From Thiohalophilus sp046483665 (GTDB taxonomy: Bacteria; Pseudomonadota; Gammaproteobacteria; UBA6429; Thiohalophilaceae), in contig NZ_JAWOCR010000040.1 of NCBI RefSeq assembly GCF_046483665.1, positions 1 to 64,000 on the forward strand: a stretch of DNA of 64,000 nt. The letters are read 5' to 3'. Below are positions 51,309-60,366 of the stretch, piece by piece. A program made the translations under genes and the position numbers. The notes beneath the pieces were generated by a model. The model had not been told where the DNA came from. It saw only the letters and a list, made by a program, of their open reading frames with translations, and made no database searches. How positions within the stretch are numbered: position 1 is the stretch's first letter; each line of letters starts with the position of its first letter.

Positions 51309-51998
51309 ATGGGCGCGGAACTTTCCCTGGTGGCGGCATTTATCGTGGGACTGATGGGTGGCGTGCACTGCGTCGGGATGTGCGGCGGTATTGTCGGCGC
51401 GCTCACTTTCGGCCTGCCACAGCCCCAGTCACGCGGCCGGCTGTTCGGCTTTTTGCTGAGCTACAATCTCGGACGCATTGCCAGTTATACCCTGGGTGGC
51501 GCACTGCTGGGCGGACTCAGCGCGCTGGCTGATAATCTGCTGGTGATTCACCAGTATCAGACCATCCTGCAGGTGGTCGCCGGCCTGTTCATGCTGGCAA
51601 TGGGCCTGTATATCGCAGGCTGGTGGACCGGACTGCGTTATCTTGAAAGCGGTGGACGGGTGGTATGGCGCTATATCGAGCCGCTGGGACGGCGCCTGAT
51701 GCCGGTAACCCGGCCCGGTCAGGCCCTGCTGCTGGGAATGTTGTGGGGCTGGCTGCCCTGCGGGCTGGTCTACAGCGTCCTGATCTGGTCCATTTCGACC
51801 GGCAGTGCCGTGGAGGGAGGACTGCTGATGCTGAGTTTTGGTCTGGGCACGCTGCCTAATCTGCTACTAATGGGCATGTTCGCGGCGAGCCTGCAACGTT
51901 TTGTGCGCTATCCGCTGGTCCGCTATCTGGCGGGTGCACTGGTCATGGCGTTTGGGTTGACGAACCTGTACCTTGCCTGGCAGCCGCTACCGGCCTGA
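51309..51998 (+). CDS. DsbD_2/TauE-SafE-like membrane protein
   Basis: A 229-residue protein with six or seven helices. GLMGGVHCVGMCGGIVGAL near the N-terminus and WGWLPCGLVYSVL in the middle are the paired cysteine-bearing helices of the DsbD_2 domain family, which is often encoded with cytochrome cbb3 or copper-handling genes. Neither lies nearby here, so the role (reductant transfer or metal handling) is unresolved. Separated from ampG by 3 bp and probably cotranscribed. Confidence 0.8.
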   Translation: MGAELSLVAAFIVGLMGGVHCVGMCGGIVGALTFGLPQPQSRGRLFGFLLSYNLGRIASYTLGGALLGGLSALADNLLVIHQYQTILQVVAGLFMLAMGLYIAGWWTGLRYLESGGRVVWRYIEPLGRRLMPVTRPGQALLLGMLWGWLPCGLVYSVLIWSISTGSAVEGGLLMLSFGLGTLPNLLLMGMFAASLQRFVRYPLVRYLAGALVMAFGLTNLYLAWQPLPA

Positions 51999-52064
51999 GC
52001 ATTTGTCAGTCTGATGATCACCGCCCTGTGATGAGCCAGGTGGCTAATCGGCGTCCCGTTCGAA

Positions 52065-52508
52065 CTATTCGGTGAAAAACTGTTTTTCGAATTCAAATGT
52101 ATGACTTTGCTGGCTGCCTTCGGGTTTGACACGGACAGCAAAGTTGAGCGTATCGCGATGGGCGACCGGAAAATCACTGATATAGTATATCGCATCACCT
52201 TCCCGGATTTCGTGCATTTCCAGACTCTGCTTGTGGCCGGTTAACATACCACTGGTGACTTTGAGTTCGGCGGGAACCGCTTTGCCATCACCTTGATGGA
52301 TGACGGTAATAGTGATCATTGCCCGGCTGCGGCTGCGCTGGATGTCATATTCCTTTGCTACACCGGGTTCAAGTATATCGGTACTCAGGGTATTGTAATG
52401 GACGACATAGTCACCGAAGTGTTTGGCCTGTTCAGCACTGGCCGTTGCCGGGTGAAAACTGCATGCGAGCAGCAGTGATGTGAGTGACCATTTCAGCAAA
52501 GCTCCCAT
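52065..52508 (-). CDS. DUF4426 secreted protein
   Basis: This 147-residue protein has a signal peptide (cleavage near TASAEQ, about residue 24) and a beta-rich body: HFGDYVVHYNTLSTDILEPGVAKEYDIQRSRSRAMITITVIHQG, matching the DUF4426 family. These genes commonly sit beside metW-metX in Gammaproteobacteria, as here, though the role is unknown. A structural or carbohydrate-binding function is sometimes proposed on weak grounds. Confidence 0.85.
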   Translation of the reverse strand: MGALLKWSLTSLLLACSFHPATASAEQAKHFGDYVVHYNTLSTDILEPGVAKEYDIQRSRSRAMITITVIHQGDGKAVPAELKVTSGMLTGHKQSLEMHEIREGDAIYYISDFPVAHRDTLNFAVRVKPEGSQQSHTFEFEKQFFTE

Positions 52509-52645
52509 TGTGTACCTCCTTATTGTTGAATCGTTTTTCTGTCTCTAACTATAGACGAGAAAACGGGTTGTCACTGTCTTGATAAGCTATTTTCAGCAGT
52601 TACAGATTCAGAACGAGGTAATTGTTACGCAAAGGGCGGCTGATA

Positions 52646-53245
52646 TCAGCGATTTTGTAACCGATAAAGCGCCACTTCGCCCATGAGGTTGGGCAGGAGT
52701 CTGGCAGTGATGCTGGGCTCGTGATCCCGGTCGACGACGATTCGCTGGACCACCCGTAGATTCATGTCCTGGCACAACTGTTCAAAATCATGAATGGTGC
52801 ACATATGAATATTCGGTGTGTTGTACCAGGTATCCGGCAATGAAGGTGTAACCGGCATGCGCCCATAGAACAGCTCCATCCGGCAGCGCCAGTGTCCGAA
52901 GTTGGGGAAAGTGATGATGGCCTCGGAACCGATGCGCAGCATCTCGTCGATCAGTTTGTCCGGATAGCGTACCGCCTGCAGGGTTTCGCTCATTACAACA
53001 TAATCGAAGGAGTCGGATTCGATCTCGGAAAGGCCTGCATCCAGGTCGGTCTGTATAACATTTATATTGTTGGCGATGGCCTTGACAATCTTGTTCTGGG
53101 CGATTTCCAGGCCATAACCGGTCGCCTGGCGTTGTTCATGCAAATAACGCAACAGGGTCCCGTCGCCGCAACCGAGATCCAGTACGTGGGAACCAGGACG
53201 GATCCAGTCGGCGATCATGCGAAGCTCGGAACGTAAAGGCGTCAT
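52646..53245 (-). CDS. metW: MetW methyltransferase-like protein
   Basis: This 199-residue class I SAM-binding-fold protein has VLDLGCGDGTLLRYLHEQR (SAM motif) and the MetW-typical GLEIAQNKIVKAIANNINVIQTDLDAGLSEIESDSFDYVVMSETLQAVR. It overlaps metX by four bases. MetW is required with MetX for methionine synthesis in several bacteria and is thought to activate or partner MetX. Confidence 0.93.
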   Translation of the reverse strand: MTPLRSELRMIADWIRPGSHVLDLGCGDGTLLRYLHEQRQATGYGLEIAQNKIVKAIANNINVIQTDLDAGLSEIESDSFDYVVMSETLQAVRYPDKLIDEMLRIGSEAIITFPNFGHWRCRMELFYGRMPVTPSLPDTWYNTPNIHMCTIHDFEQLCQDMNLRVVQRIVVDRDHEPSITARLLPNLMGEVALYRLQNR

Positions 53246-54390
53246 TGGTCGTTTCCCTGCTCCACCCGGTTCATATAGGTGCGCAAAGCATCCATATAGT
53301 CATCGATAGGCATCAAAAAGGCATCATGACCGTGATGAGCGGTGATCTCCGAATAACTGACGTTCTTACGGCCCTTGACCAGCGCCTTGACGATTTCACG
53401 CGAGCGCTCCGGTGCGAAGCGCCAGTCGCCGGTAAAGGAAGCAATAAAAAACTCCGCCTTGCTGTCGGACAGTGCAGTGGCCAGGTCATCGCCATAATCC
53501 TTGGCCGGGTCAAAATAATCGAGCACCTTGGTCATTAGCAGGTAGGTATTGGCGTCGAACTTCTCGACAAACGATTTACCCTGATAACGCAGGTAGCTTT
53601 CCACCTGAAACTCGACATCGAAACCGAAGTTGATATTCCCCTCGCGCAACTCACGGCCAAACTTGGCGCGCATGGACAGATCGGACAAATAGGTAATATG
53701 GCCGAGCATGCGCGCAATCATCAATCCGCGACGCGGAATGGTGTTGTAGTCGTAATATCGTCCTTCATGAAAGTCAGGATCGGACATGATGGCCTGGCGG
53801 GCAATTTCGTTAAAGCCGATATTCTGGGCCGACAGCTTGGGCGCGCCGGCAATCACAATACTGTGACGCAGACGATTGGGAAAGTCGATGGCCCATTGCA
53901 GGGCCTGCATACCGCCCAGACTGCCGCCGGCCACCGCCGCCCATTGCTGAATACCTAGGTGATCGGCCAGCAGGGCCTGGCTGCGGACCCAGTCGCTGAC
54001 GGTCACAATCGGAAAATCGGGACCATAGGCCTTGCCGGTTTCCGGATTGATGTTCATGGGACCGGTGGTGCCCTTGCAGCCGCCAAGGTTGTTGGGGGCG
54101 ACTACGAAGAATCGATTGGTATCGATGGGCTTGCCAGGGCCGATGCAGGTGTCCCACCAGCCCGGTTTGCGATCTTCCATGCTGTGATAACCGGCAGCAT
54201 GGTGATCGCCGCTCAGGGCATGGCAGATTAGAATGGCATTGTTCTTCTGCGCGTTGAGCTGCCCGTAGGTCTCATACACCATTTCAAAGCCCGGCAGCGA
54301 ACGACCGCAATCGAGATCGATGCGGGCGTCGTAGACCAGCTTTTGCGGGGTGACCAGGCCGACGGAATCGGCGGGGATTGTCTCGGGCAT
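53242..54390 (-). CDS. metX: homoserine O-acyltransferase MetX
   Basis: This 382-residue alpha/beta-hydrolase-fold enzyme acylates homoserine in methionine synthesis. Landmarks are NAILICHALSGDHHAAGYH, NLGGCKGTTGP, the nucleophile AGGSLGGMQALQWA, FTGDWRFAPERS (Asp) and HGHDAFLMP (His). Many gammaproteobacterial MetX enzymes use succinyl-CoA; sequence alone does not decide between acetyl and succinyl. It pairs with metW and the DUF4426 gene. Confidence 0.95.
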   Translation of the reverse strand: MPETIPADSVGLVTPQKLVYDARIDLDCGRSLPGFEMVYETYGQLNAQKNNAILICHALSGDHHAAGYHSMEDRKPGWWDTCIGPGKPIDTNRFFVVAPNNLGGCKGTTGPMNINPETGKAYGPDFPIVTVSDWVRSQALLADHLGIQQWAAVAGGSLGGMQALQWAIDFPNRLRHSIVIAGAPKLSAQNIGFNEIARQAIMSDPDFHEGRYYDYNTIPRRGLMIARMLGHITYLSDLSMRAKFGRELREGNINFGFDVEFQVESYLRYQGKSFVEKFDANTYLLMTKVLDYFDPAKDYGDDLATALSDSKAEFFIASFTGDWRFAPERSREIVKALVKGRKNVSYSEITAHHGHDAFLMPIDDYMDALRTYMNRVEQGNDQ

Positions 54391-54482
54391 TGGTTAACTG
54401 TCGTCGTGACCTGATTGATCAACAAGACAGCAAGTCTAAGTGACAGGTCACCATCGGTGCAAGCGGCGGAACAGGCCCGCTA

Positions 54483-56429
54483 TCAGGCGACCTGAGCGGT
54501 GTCCTGCTCCATAAAGGATTCCAGCGGGCGGTTCAGGGTTTCCATTAGCAGGTTGATGTCCGCCAGCTGGACATTCAGCGACTCGGCGGTTTTTTCCAGT
54601 TCCTGAATACGGTTTTGCAGGGTATCACGGGATTCGTTGATCTTGCGCAGGCTTTCCAGCCGTTTTTCCATCTGGTTTTTATGTTCTTTGATGCGCACGA
54701 CCAGCGGGGCCATGGCATTTTTGCCCCAGGCTTCCACATCCTGATGGGCCTGGAAAAGGATATTCCGGGCGTGACTGACCATGGAAATAAAGAACTTTTT
54801 CACCACGAAGGCCTGTTCGGTCACGGTCAGTTTGGCACTGTTACGATACCCTTCTGCCTCGTGATACAGCCGGTCCAGCTCGCGTTTGTATTTGCTCATG
54901 CTGATCAGCCGGGGTTTGACGTCGGTCAGACCGTGGTCCTTGTTGAACTGGCGGTAGATAGTCTGCAGCAGCATGTTGATCTGATCCGTCTGCTTGCCAG
55001 CCGTGTCCATGGTTTCCTGAATAATATCGAAAAACTCTTTCATCGAACCTTTCAGGGTCATGGTGAACTTGCTGCCGGTCATCTCCTTGCGAGTTTTGGA
55101 CATCAGTTTGTCCAACCGGGTCAGGCTGAGGGTGTTGAGCAGCTCGGCGTGTTTGTCGTTAAAGGTCTTGCGATTGGCCTGAAAGCTTTCCACACTCTTG
55201 TGGTAGGTGGATTGTTCCTCGCGGGTCTTTTTCATCAGATGCATGATGACATCTTCGTTCTTGCCGCTGAGGCTTTTTAGTTCGTTCAGTTGTTTGTTGG
55301 TATCGGCCAGGCGCGAGGCAATCAGATCACGGGAGTGCTGCGCCATGCCACCGATTTCCCCGACAATGCTCTCGCGCACCAGTTCTTGTTTGCGCGGCAG
55401 GATGTCCCTGGCCAGGATCGATTCCAGGGCCAGGATGTTGCTGCGCTGCAGCAGTTCGTCGTCGGTGCGGATCTTGGCCAGCAGCCCTTTTTGCGCCGAG
55501 ACCGGAAAGACGTTGATGGCCTCGATCTCCAGCATCTTGGCGGCGCTTTTGCACTGCTGGGCAACGCTGTTATCGATTTCTTCATCGCTTTTGAGTTCGT
55601 CCCACAGGGTATCGACCTTGTTCAGCACGATAATACGCCCGTGACGGGCGTCGCCGCCCAGCGGTTTGACGTGATGATTCCACATGTGCATGTCGGACTT
55701 GGTAACACCGGTATCGGCGGCCAGAACGAAGACAACTGCCTGGGAGTTGGGCAGCATGTTGATGGTCAATTCCGGCTCATTGCCGATGGCATTGAGCCCC
55801 GGTGTGTCCAGAATAGTCAGACCTTCCTTGAGCAGTGGATGCGGGAAACTGATCAGACCATGGCGCCACATGGGGATCTCCACCATGTCGGTTTCGGCAT
55901 GCACGTCCGGGTCGACCAGGCCCAGTTTTTCGGCTACCGGCGCCGGCACGCGCTTGGTGCGGATGACTTCGCGGAACGCCTCGGCCATTTTTTCCGAGGA
56001 GTTGGTGTCCAGCTCGATGGTGGTCCAGTTGATGGGGTTTTTCTTGTGTTCCTGGATGCTCATTTCTTCCAGACGGGTCTCAATGGGCAGCAAGCGAATA
56101 TAGCTCATGTCAGCGCCCGAGTCGTAGAACAGCTCGGTGGGACACATAGTGGTGCGCCCGGCTTCGGAAGGTAACAGGCGCCGATCGTATTCGGAGAAGA
56201 ATATGGCATTGATCAGCTCGGTCTTGCCGCGGGCGAATTCGGCCACAAAGGCAATAGTCAGCCGGTCGGACTTGAGCGCCTCAAGCAGCTCGAAGATCCG
56301 CAGTTCGGTCTCCGGGTTGCTCATGTTATTGGCGTTCAGCCATTGCTGATATTTGTCGATCGCGGTATTGAGATCGCCGCGCCAGCGCCCGTAGGCCTGC
56401 ATCTGATCGGTGAAACGGTCTGTCGCCAT
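54483..56429 (-). CDS. dynamin-family GTPase with altered P-loop
   Basis: A 648-residue protein with an N-terminal GTPase domain (to about residue 300) and a long helical C-terminal stalk with coiled coils. The P-loop region reads VAEFARGKTELINAI (62-76), whose first conserved Gly is Ala63. G2 follows in TTMCPTE, then G3 DTPGLNAI and G4 LNKVDTLW. Bacterial dynamins remodel or protect membranes. No second dynamin-like gene, often paired, is present. The 444-bp gap upstream holds a palindrome and no convincing gene. Confidence 0.85.
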   Translation of the reverse strand: MATDRFTDQMQAYGRWRGDLNTAIDKYQQWLNANNMSNPETELRIFELLEALKSDRLTIAFVAEFARGKTELINAIFFSEYDRRLLPSEAGRTTMCPTELFYDSGADMSYIRLLPIETRLEEMSIQEHKKNPINWTTIELDTNSSEKMAEAFREVIRTKRVPAPVAEKLGLVDPDVHAETDMVEIPMWRHGLISFPHPLLKEGLTILDTPGLNAIGNEPELTINMLPNSQAVVFVLAADTGVTKSDMHMWNHHVKPLGGDARHGRIIVLNKVDTLWDELKSDEEIDNSVAQQCKSAAKMLEIEAINVFPVSAQKGLLAKIRTDDELLQRSNILALESILARDILPRKQELVRESIVGEIGGMAQHSRDLIASRLADTNKQLNELKSLSGKNEDVIMHLMKKTREEQSTYHKSVESFQANRKTFNDKHAELLNTLSLTRLDKLMSKTRKEMTGSKFTMTLKGSMKEFFDIIQETMDTAGKQTDQINMLLQTIYRQFNKDHGLTDVKPRLISMSKYKRELDRLYHEAEGYRNSAKLTVTEQAFVVKKFFISMVSHARNILFQAHQDVEAWGKNAMAPLVVRIKEHKNQMEKRLESLRKINESRDTLQNRIQELEKTAESLNVQLADINLLMETLNRPLESFMEQDTAQVA

Positions 56430-56503
56430 CTTGAATCCGGTTATCAGGTTGCTGTCAGAAAAAAGTCACTTACTGTGCAATATAGCGAGACACATTTCGC
56501 GCT

Positions 56504-56521
56504 CACAATGGACAAATTGTG
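56504..56521 (-). promoter_or_regulatory. CACAAT-N6-ATTGTG palindrome over a likely promoter
   Basis: A perfect 6-bp-arm inverted repeat lies 75 bp upstream of the dynamin start. On the minus strand TTGTGA (part of it) and TATATT are spaced 18 bp, a plausible sigma-70 promoter, so a repressor bound here would cover the -35. The remaining 56522-56873 stretch shows short ORFs only, none convincing, and I see nothing else in it. Confidence 0.5.
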
Positions 56522-56873
56522 ACCTGTGCCTCACTTTGTCGCCCCCGCCGGGCAAGCTCGTGTCAGGATTTAACGGCCTGGCGAGGAATAAGTTTAACAA
56601 CTCCCCGTAACTATAGCGAAATCGGGGAAAATGCCGAATTTTGTCCGGTTTGCGCCGAGAGGGATTGGCATCGGCCAGCGCGGCGGACGGAGGAGGGGTC
56701 CGCCCTGATTCGACGGTCATGACCGCCCTGTGGAGTGACTTCGTTCGGCGGCATAGCAAACTGATCGGCCACAAACACCTGCTACTTGCAATTGGCCGGG
56801 ACCTTACATCCGCGTGGCGATAATGCGGATTTTGAAGGGATCGCCGTGAAGGTGCAGTTTCCTGCGACCGCCG

Positions 56874-57482
56874 CTATAAAAGCCGGGCACGGCAATAGGT
56901 ATTGTTGAACAGGCTCAGGCTGCAGATACCGTCTTGCAGGGGGGCGATGATCAACAGCATCACCAGCCACAGGGCCACCAGGGCGATCAGCGGGGTCAGG
57001 TCCAGCCCGCCCATTGGTGGCAGCAGGCGACGGAAAGGGCGCAGTACGGGCTCGGTGAGCTGGTGTAACAGAGCGGCCACCGGGTTATAGGTGCCCGGGG
57101 CGATCCAGCTGAGCACCGCCATGATAATGATGCCGAAGATAAAGACATTGAGCAGCAGCTTGAGCAGCTCGACCACGGCCAGCGCGATGACGCCGGTGAT
57201 ATCCAGCGGCGGGAATTCGGGAAACAGGCTGATCAATCCGATTTCCACCAGTTTGACAATCAGCAGCAAGACCACGGCGGCGAAGTCGATACCGGCATAG
57301 CCGGGGATGAAGCGGCGCAGAGGGCGCAGCGGAGCGGAGGTGGCCTTGACCAGAAACTGGGAGATGGGATTGTGAAAATCGGCCCGTACCCATTGCAGCA
57401 GCAGGCGCAGCATCACTACGACAGCATACAGCCCGAAAATCGTCTGGATCAGGAAAACTCCGGCGTTACTGACGTAGTTCAT
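56874..57482 (-). CDS. YggT-family membrane protein
   Basis: This 202-residue protein has two tandem YggT repeats, each a pair of helices with a conserved loop: LRLLLQWVRADFHNPISQFLVKATSAPLRPLRRFIPG, then AVLSWIAPGTYNPVAALLHQLTEPVLRPFRRLLPP. It is three bases downstream of proC and lies in the widespread yggS-proC-yggT order. Function is poorly understood; osmotic or cell-division roles are proposed. Confidence 0.88.
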   Translation of the reverse strand: MNYVSNAGVFLIQTIFGLYAVVVMLRLLLQWVRADFHNPISQFLVKATSAPLRPLRRFIPGYAGIDFAAVVLLLIVKLVEIGLISLFPEFPPLDITGVIALAVVELLKLLLNVFIFGIIIMAVLSWIAPGTYNPVAALLHQLTEPVLRPFRRLLPPMGGLDLTPLIALVALWLVMLLIIAPLQDGICSLSLFNNTYCRARLL

Positions 57483-57484
57483 GA

Positions 57485-58306
57485 TTACTGTCCCAGTTCG
57501 TCAGCCAGCTCGCGGGCCCGGTCGCGGGCGGCCTGCAAGGCCTGTTCAAAGATAGCTTCCAGCTGGCGATCCTGCAGGGCCAGAATTGCCTGTTCGGTGG
57601 TGCCGCCGGGCGAGGTGACATTGCGCCGCAGCTGCGCCGGCTCTTCCTCGATCTCCAGCGCCAGTTTGGCGGTTCCGAAGGCAGTCTGCAGGGTCAGCAG
57701 CCGGGCTGTCTCCTCGGGCAGGCCGAGTTTGACGCCGGCCTGTTCCATGGCTTCCATGACCAGGAAAAAATAGGCCGGGCCACTGCCGGAGACGGCAGTT
57801 ACCGCATCCATCTGCGCCTCCTCTTCGACCCAGAGCGTCAGCCCGACGGCGCGCATAATCGACTCGGCCAGCCCTTTTTGCTCGTCGCTGACCTGCGCGT
57901 TGGCAAACAGTCCGGTGGCCCCGGACTGAACCAGCGCGGGAGTGTTGGGCATGGCGCGCACGATCGCCTGCTCGCCTCCCAGCCACTGCTGCAGGGAGTC
58001 AGTGCGAATTCCCGCAGCGATGGTCAGATAGAGTTTGTTGGGGTCCGTGCCGGGCTGCAGATCGCGGATAACACTTTTGAGAGACTGCGGCTTGACCGCC
58101 AGCACGATCACCTCGCAGGCATCGACCACCGCCTGATTGTCATCATGCACCGTGATGCTGTAATCGTCACGCAGCGCCTGACGACGCGCCTCATCCGGTT
58201 CGGAGACGTGTAAACTGGAGGGCGGCAGACTACTCTGGCAGAGTCCACCGATAAGGCTGCGGGTCATATTGCCGCCGCCGATAAAACCGATCATTGCGTT
58301 TTTCAT
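57485..58306 (-). CDS. proC: pyrroline-5-carboxylate reductase ProC
   Basis: This 273-residue enzyme reduces pyrroline-5-carboxylate to proline with NAD(P)H. The N-terminal Rossmann motif IGFIGGGNMTRSLIGG, VLAVKPQ, RAMPNTPALV and the C-terminal LRRNVTSPGGTTEQAI are the family signatures. The ATG at 58306 gives the standard start; no strong ribosome-binding site is seen. It follows yggS, with a family A repeat between. Confidence 0.96.
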   Translation of the reverse strand: MKNAMIGFIGGGNMTRSLIGGLCQSSLPPSSLHVSEPDEARRQALRDDYSITVHDDNQAVVDACEVIVLAVKPQSLKSVIRDLQPGTDPNKLYLTIAAGIRTDSLQQWLGGEQAIVRAMPNTPALVQSGATGLFANAQVSDEQKGLAESIMRAVGLTLWVEEEAQMDAVTAVSGSGPAYFFLVMEAMEQAGVKLGLPEETARLLTLQTAFGTAKLALEIEEEPAQLRRNVTSPGGTTEQAILALQDRQLEAIFEQALQAARDRARELADELGQ

Positions 58307-58396
58307 GGCATCATACGTTAACCGCATGGGCCCGTTTGCTCAAGGTTTTGCTGATACCGGTTTTGCTACTGCGCGTTGTGCCGTGCGGTCATTAAG

Positions 58397-58452
58397 AGCT
58401 CCAGGTGCTAGGGGCTAGGAGCTAGGTCCTAGTAACTAGCCCCTGGCCCCTT
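58397..58452. repeat. family A inverted repeat between yggS and proC
   Basis: AGCTCCAGGTGCTAGGGGCT is inverted at the right as GTAACTAGCCCCTGG. This copy matches the element at 341-419 best and touches the 3' end of yggS. Confidence 0.7.
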
Positions 58453-59137
58453 ATTTGGCGCGAGCGCCAAATATGGCCGTGCCAATGCGCACCAGGGTGC
58501 TGCCCTCGGCGATGGCCGCTTCGAGATCGCCTGACATACCCATGGACAGGGTATCCAGCGCAAGCCCTTCAGCATTGAGCTGCGCGAACAGTTCGCGCAG
58601 TTGCCGGAAGGGCTGACGTTGCTGTTCGAAACCGCTGCCTGGCGCGGGGATCGTCATCAGCCCGCGCAGTTGCAGGTGAGGCAGGTCGGCGATGGCACGG
58701 GCCAGCTTGAGGGCCTCTTCGGGGACGATGCCGGATTTGCTCGCCTCGCCGGAAGTGTTGATCTGCAGGCAGAGATTGAGCGGCGGCAGATAGGGCGGGC
58801 GCTGCTCGCTCAGACGTCGGGCGATCTTGAGCCGATCGACACTATGCACCCAGGCAAAATGCCCGGCGATCTCGCGGGTTTTGTTGGACTGGAGGGGGCC
58901 GATGTAGTGCCATTCGATGAGTTCGTCGGCCAGTTCGGCGATCTTGGGCAGGGCATCCTGCAGGTAATTCTCGCCAAAACAGGTTTGCCCGGCGGCCAGG
59001 GCCGCACGCAGATCCTCGATCGGTCGGGTTTTGCTCACCGCCAGCAATCGAGTCGAGCCGGGGGGACGTTGGGCACGCTGTTCGGCTTGTGTGATTCGTG
59101 CCCGAACCTGTTCGAGCCGTTGCGCTATGCTGTTCAT
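58451..59137 (-). CDS. YggS-family PLP homeostasis protein
   Basis: A 228-residue alanine-racemase-fold protein binding pyridoxal phosphate through a Lys in LLAVSKTRP. Also present are CFGENYLQDALPKI, WHYIGPLQSNKTR, INTSGEASKSG and TLSMGMSGDLEAAI. It maintains vitamin B6 pools. The ATG at 59137 has GAGG upstream; a 19-residue longer frame is rejected. Divergent from pilT. Confidence 0.93.
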   Translation of the reverse strand: MNSIAQRLEQVRARITQAEQRAQRPPGSTRLLAVSKTRPIEDLRAALAAGQTCFGENYLQDALPKIAELADELIEWHYIGPLQSNKTREIAGHFAWVHSVDRLKIARRLSEQRPPYLPPLNLCLQINTSGEASKSGIVPEEALKLARAIADLPHLQLRGLMTIPAPGSGFEQQRQPFRQLRELFAQLNAEGLALDTLSMGMSGDLEAAIAEGSTLVRIGTAIFGARAK

Positions 59138-59176
59138 CTTGCCTCGCGGGCGGTGCGACGGTAGGTTAGTTGCCTG

Positions 59177-59206
59177 TCCTGAATTCTGGATCAAGAATTC
59201 GGACGG
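59177..59206. promoter_or_regulatory. hairpin in the yggS-pilT divergent gap
   Basis: GTCC-T-GAATTC and GAATTC-GGAC form a 10-bp stem with one bulge and an eight-base loop. There is no T-run, so it is not a terminator. It lies midway between the divergent yggS and pilT starts and might be a protein-binding site. Confidence 0.4.
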
Positions 59207-59283
59207 ACTACCGATAAACTGAATGTCTGCTATCGATATTGAGCTGTATCATAACAACGATTTGATTAAAGAGTGACTGCCTG

Positions 59284-60321
59284 ATGGACATAACCGAACT
59301 GCTGGCCTTTGGCGTGAAAAACGGCGCCTCGGATCTTCACCTGTCCGCCGGACTGCCGCCCATGATTCGCGTCGACGGGGACGTGCGGCGTATCAATATC
59401 CCGGCTATGGAACACAAGACCGTGCACTCCCTGGTGTACGACATTATGAACGACAAGCAGCGCAAGGATTTCGAGGAGTTTCTGGAGACGGACTTTTCCT
59501 TTGAAATCCAGGGGCTGGCCCGGTTTCGTGTCAACGCGTTCAATCACAATCGTGGTGCGGCGGCGGTGTTCCGGACCATCCCTTCCAAGATTATGACCCT
59601 GGAGGAGCTCAACTGCCCCCCGGTGTTCAAGGATGTCTCCGACAACGCGCGCGGCATCGTACTGGTGACCGGCCCGACCGGTTCCGGTAAATCCACGACG
59701 CTGGCGGGGATGGTCGATTACAAAAACGAGAACGACTATGGTCATATTCTGACCATCGAAGATCCGATCGAATTCGTGCACGAATCCAAAAAATGCCTGG
59801 TCAACCAGCGCGAGGTCCATCGTGATACCCTCGGCTTCAGCGAAGCGCTGCGCTCCGCGTTGCGTGAGGATCCGGACATCATCCTGGTGGGCGAGCTGCG
59901 CGATCTGGAAACCATTCGCCTGGCCCTGACCGCTGCGGAAACCGGCCATCTGGTATTCGGCACGCTGCATACAAGTTCAGCGGCCAAGACCATCGACCGT
60001 ATTATCGACGTATTCCCGGCGGCGGAAAAGGGTATGGTCCGCTCCATGCTCTCCGAGTCGCTGCGAGCAGTTATCGCCCAGACCCTGCTCAAGAAAATCG
60101 GCGGTGGCCGGGTGGCGGCCCACGAGATCATGGTTGGCACCTCCGCGATACGTAACCTGATTCGCGAGGACAAGGTGGCACAGATGTACTCTGCTATCCA
60201 GACCGGCCAGCAGTATGGTATGCAGACACTCGATCAGAACCTGCAGGATCTGGTCCAGCGTGGTGTGGTCAGCAAGCAGGAGGCGCGCGTCAAGGCCGCC
60301 AACAAGGATACATTCGATTAA
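59284..60321 (+). CDS. pilT: type IV pilus retraction ATPase PilT
   Basis: This 345-residue hexameric ATPase depolymerises type IV pili for twitching motility and DNA uptake. Walker A GPTGSGKST, the Asp box TIEDPIEFVHESKKC, Walker B and the His box (GHLVFGTLHTSSAAKT), and the C-terminal AIRNLIREDK motif (AIRNLIRE is needed for retraction) are intact. pilU follows 45 bp later, the standard pair. Confidence 0.97.
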   Translation: MDITELLAFGVKNGASDLHLSAGLPPMIRVDGDVRRINIPAMEHKTVHSLVYDIMNDKQRKDFEEFLETDFSFEIQGLARFRVNAFNHNRGAAAVFRTIPSKIMTLEELNCPPVFKDVSDNARGIVLVTGPTGSGKSTTLAGMVDYKNENDYGHILTIEDPIEFVHESKKCLVNQREVHRDTLGFSEALRSALREDPDIILVGELRDLETIRLALTAAETGHLVFGTLHTSSAAKTIDRIIDVFPAAEKGMVRSMLSESLRAVIAQTLLKKIGGGRVAAHEIMVGTSAIRNLIREDKVAQMYSAIQTGQQYGMQTLDQNLQDLVQRGVVSKQEARVKAANKDTFD

Positions 60322-60366
60322 ACTGGTGTTCCGGCACAACCGGAAGACTGACACGAGGTCAGCGTC

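Noticed and set aside
56466..56774. 102-codon minus-strand ORF upstream of the dynamin gene.
   Set aside because: Arg/Pro-rich composition typical of a spurious frame; it covers the probable promoter and palindrome of the dynamin gene.
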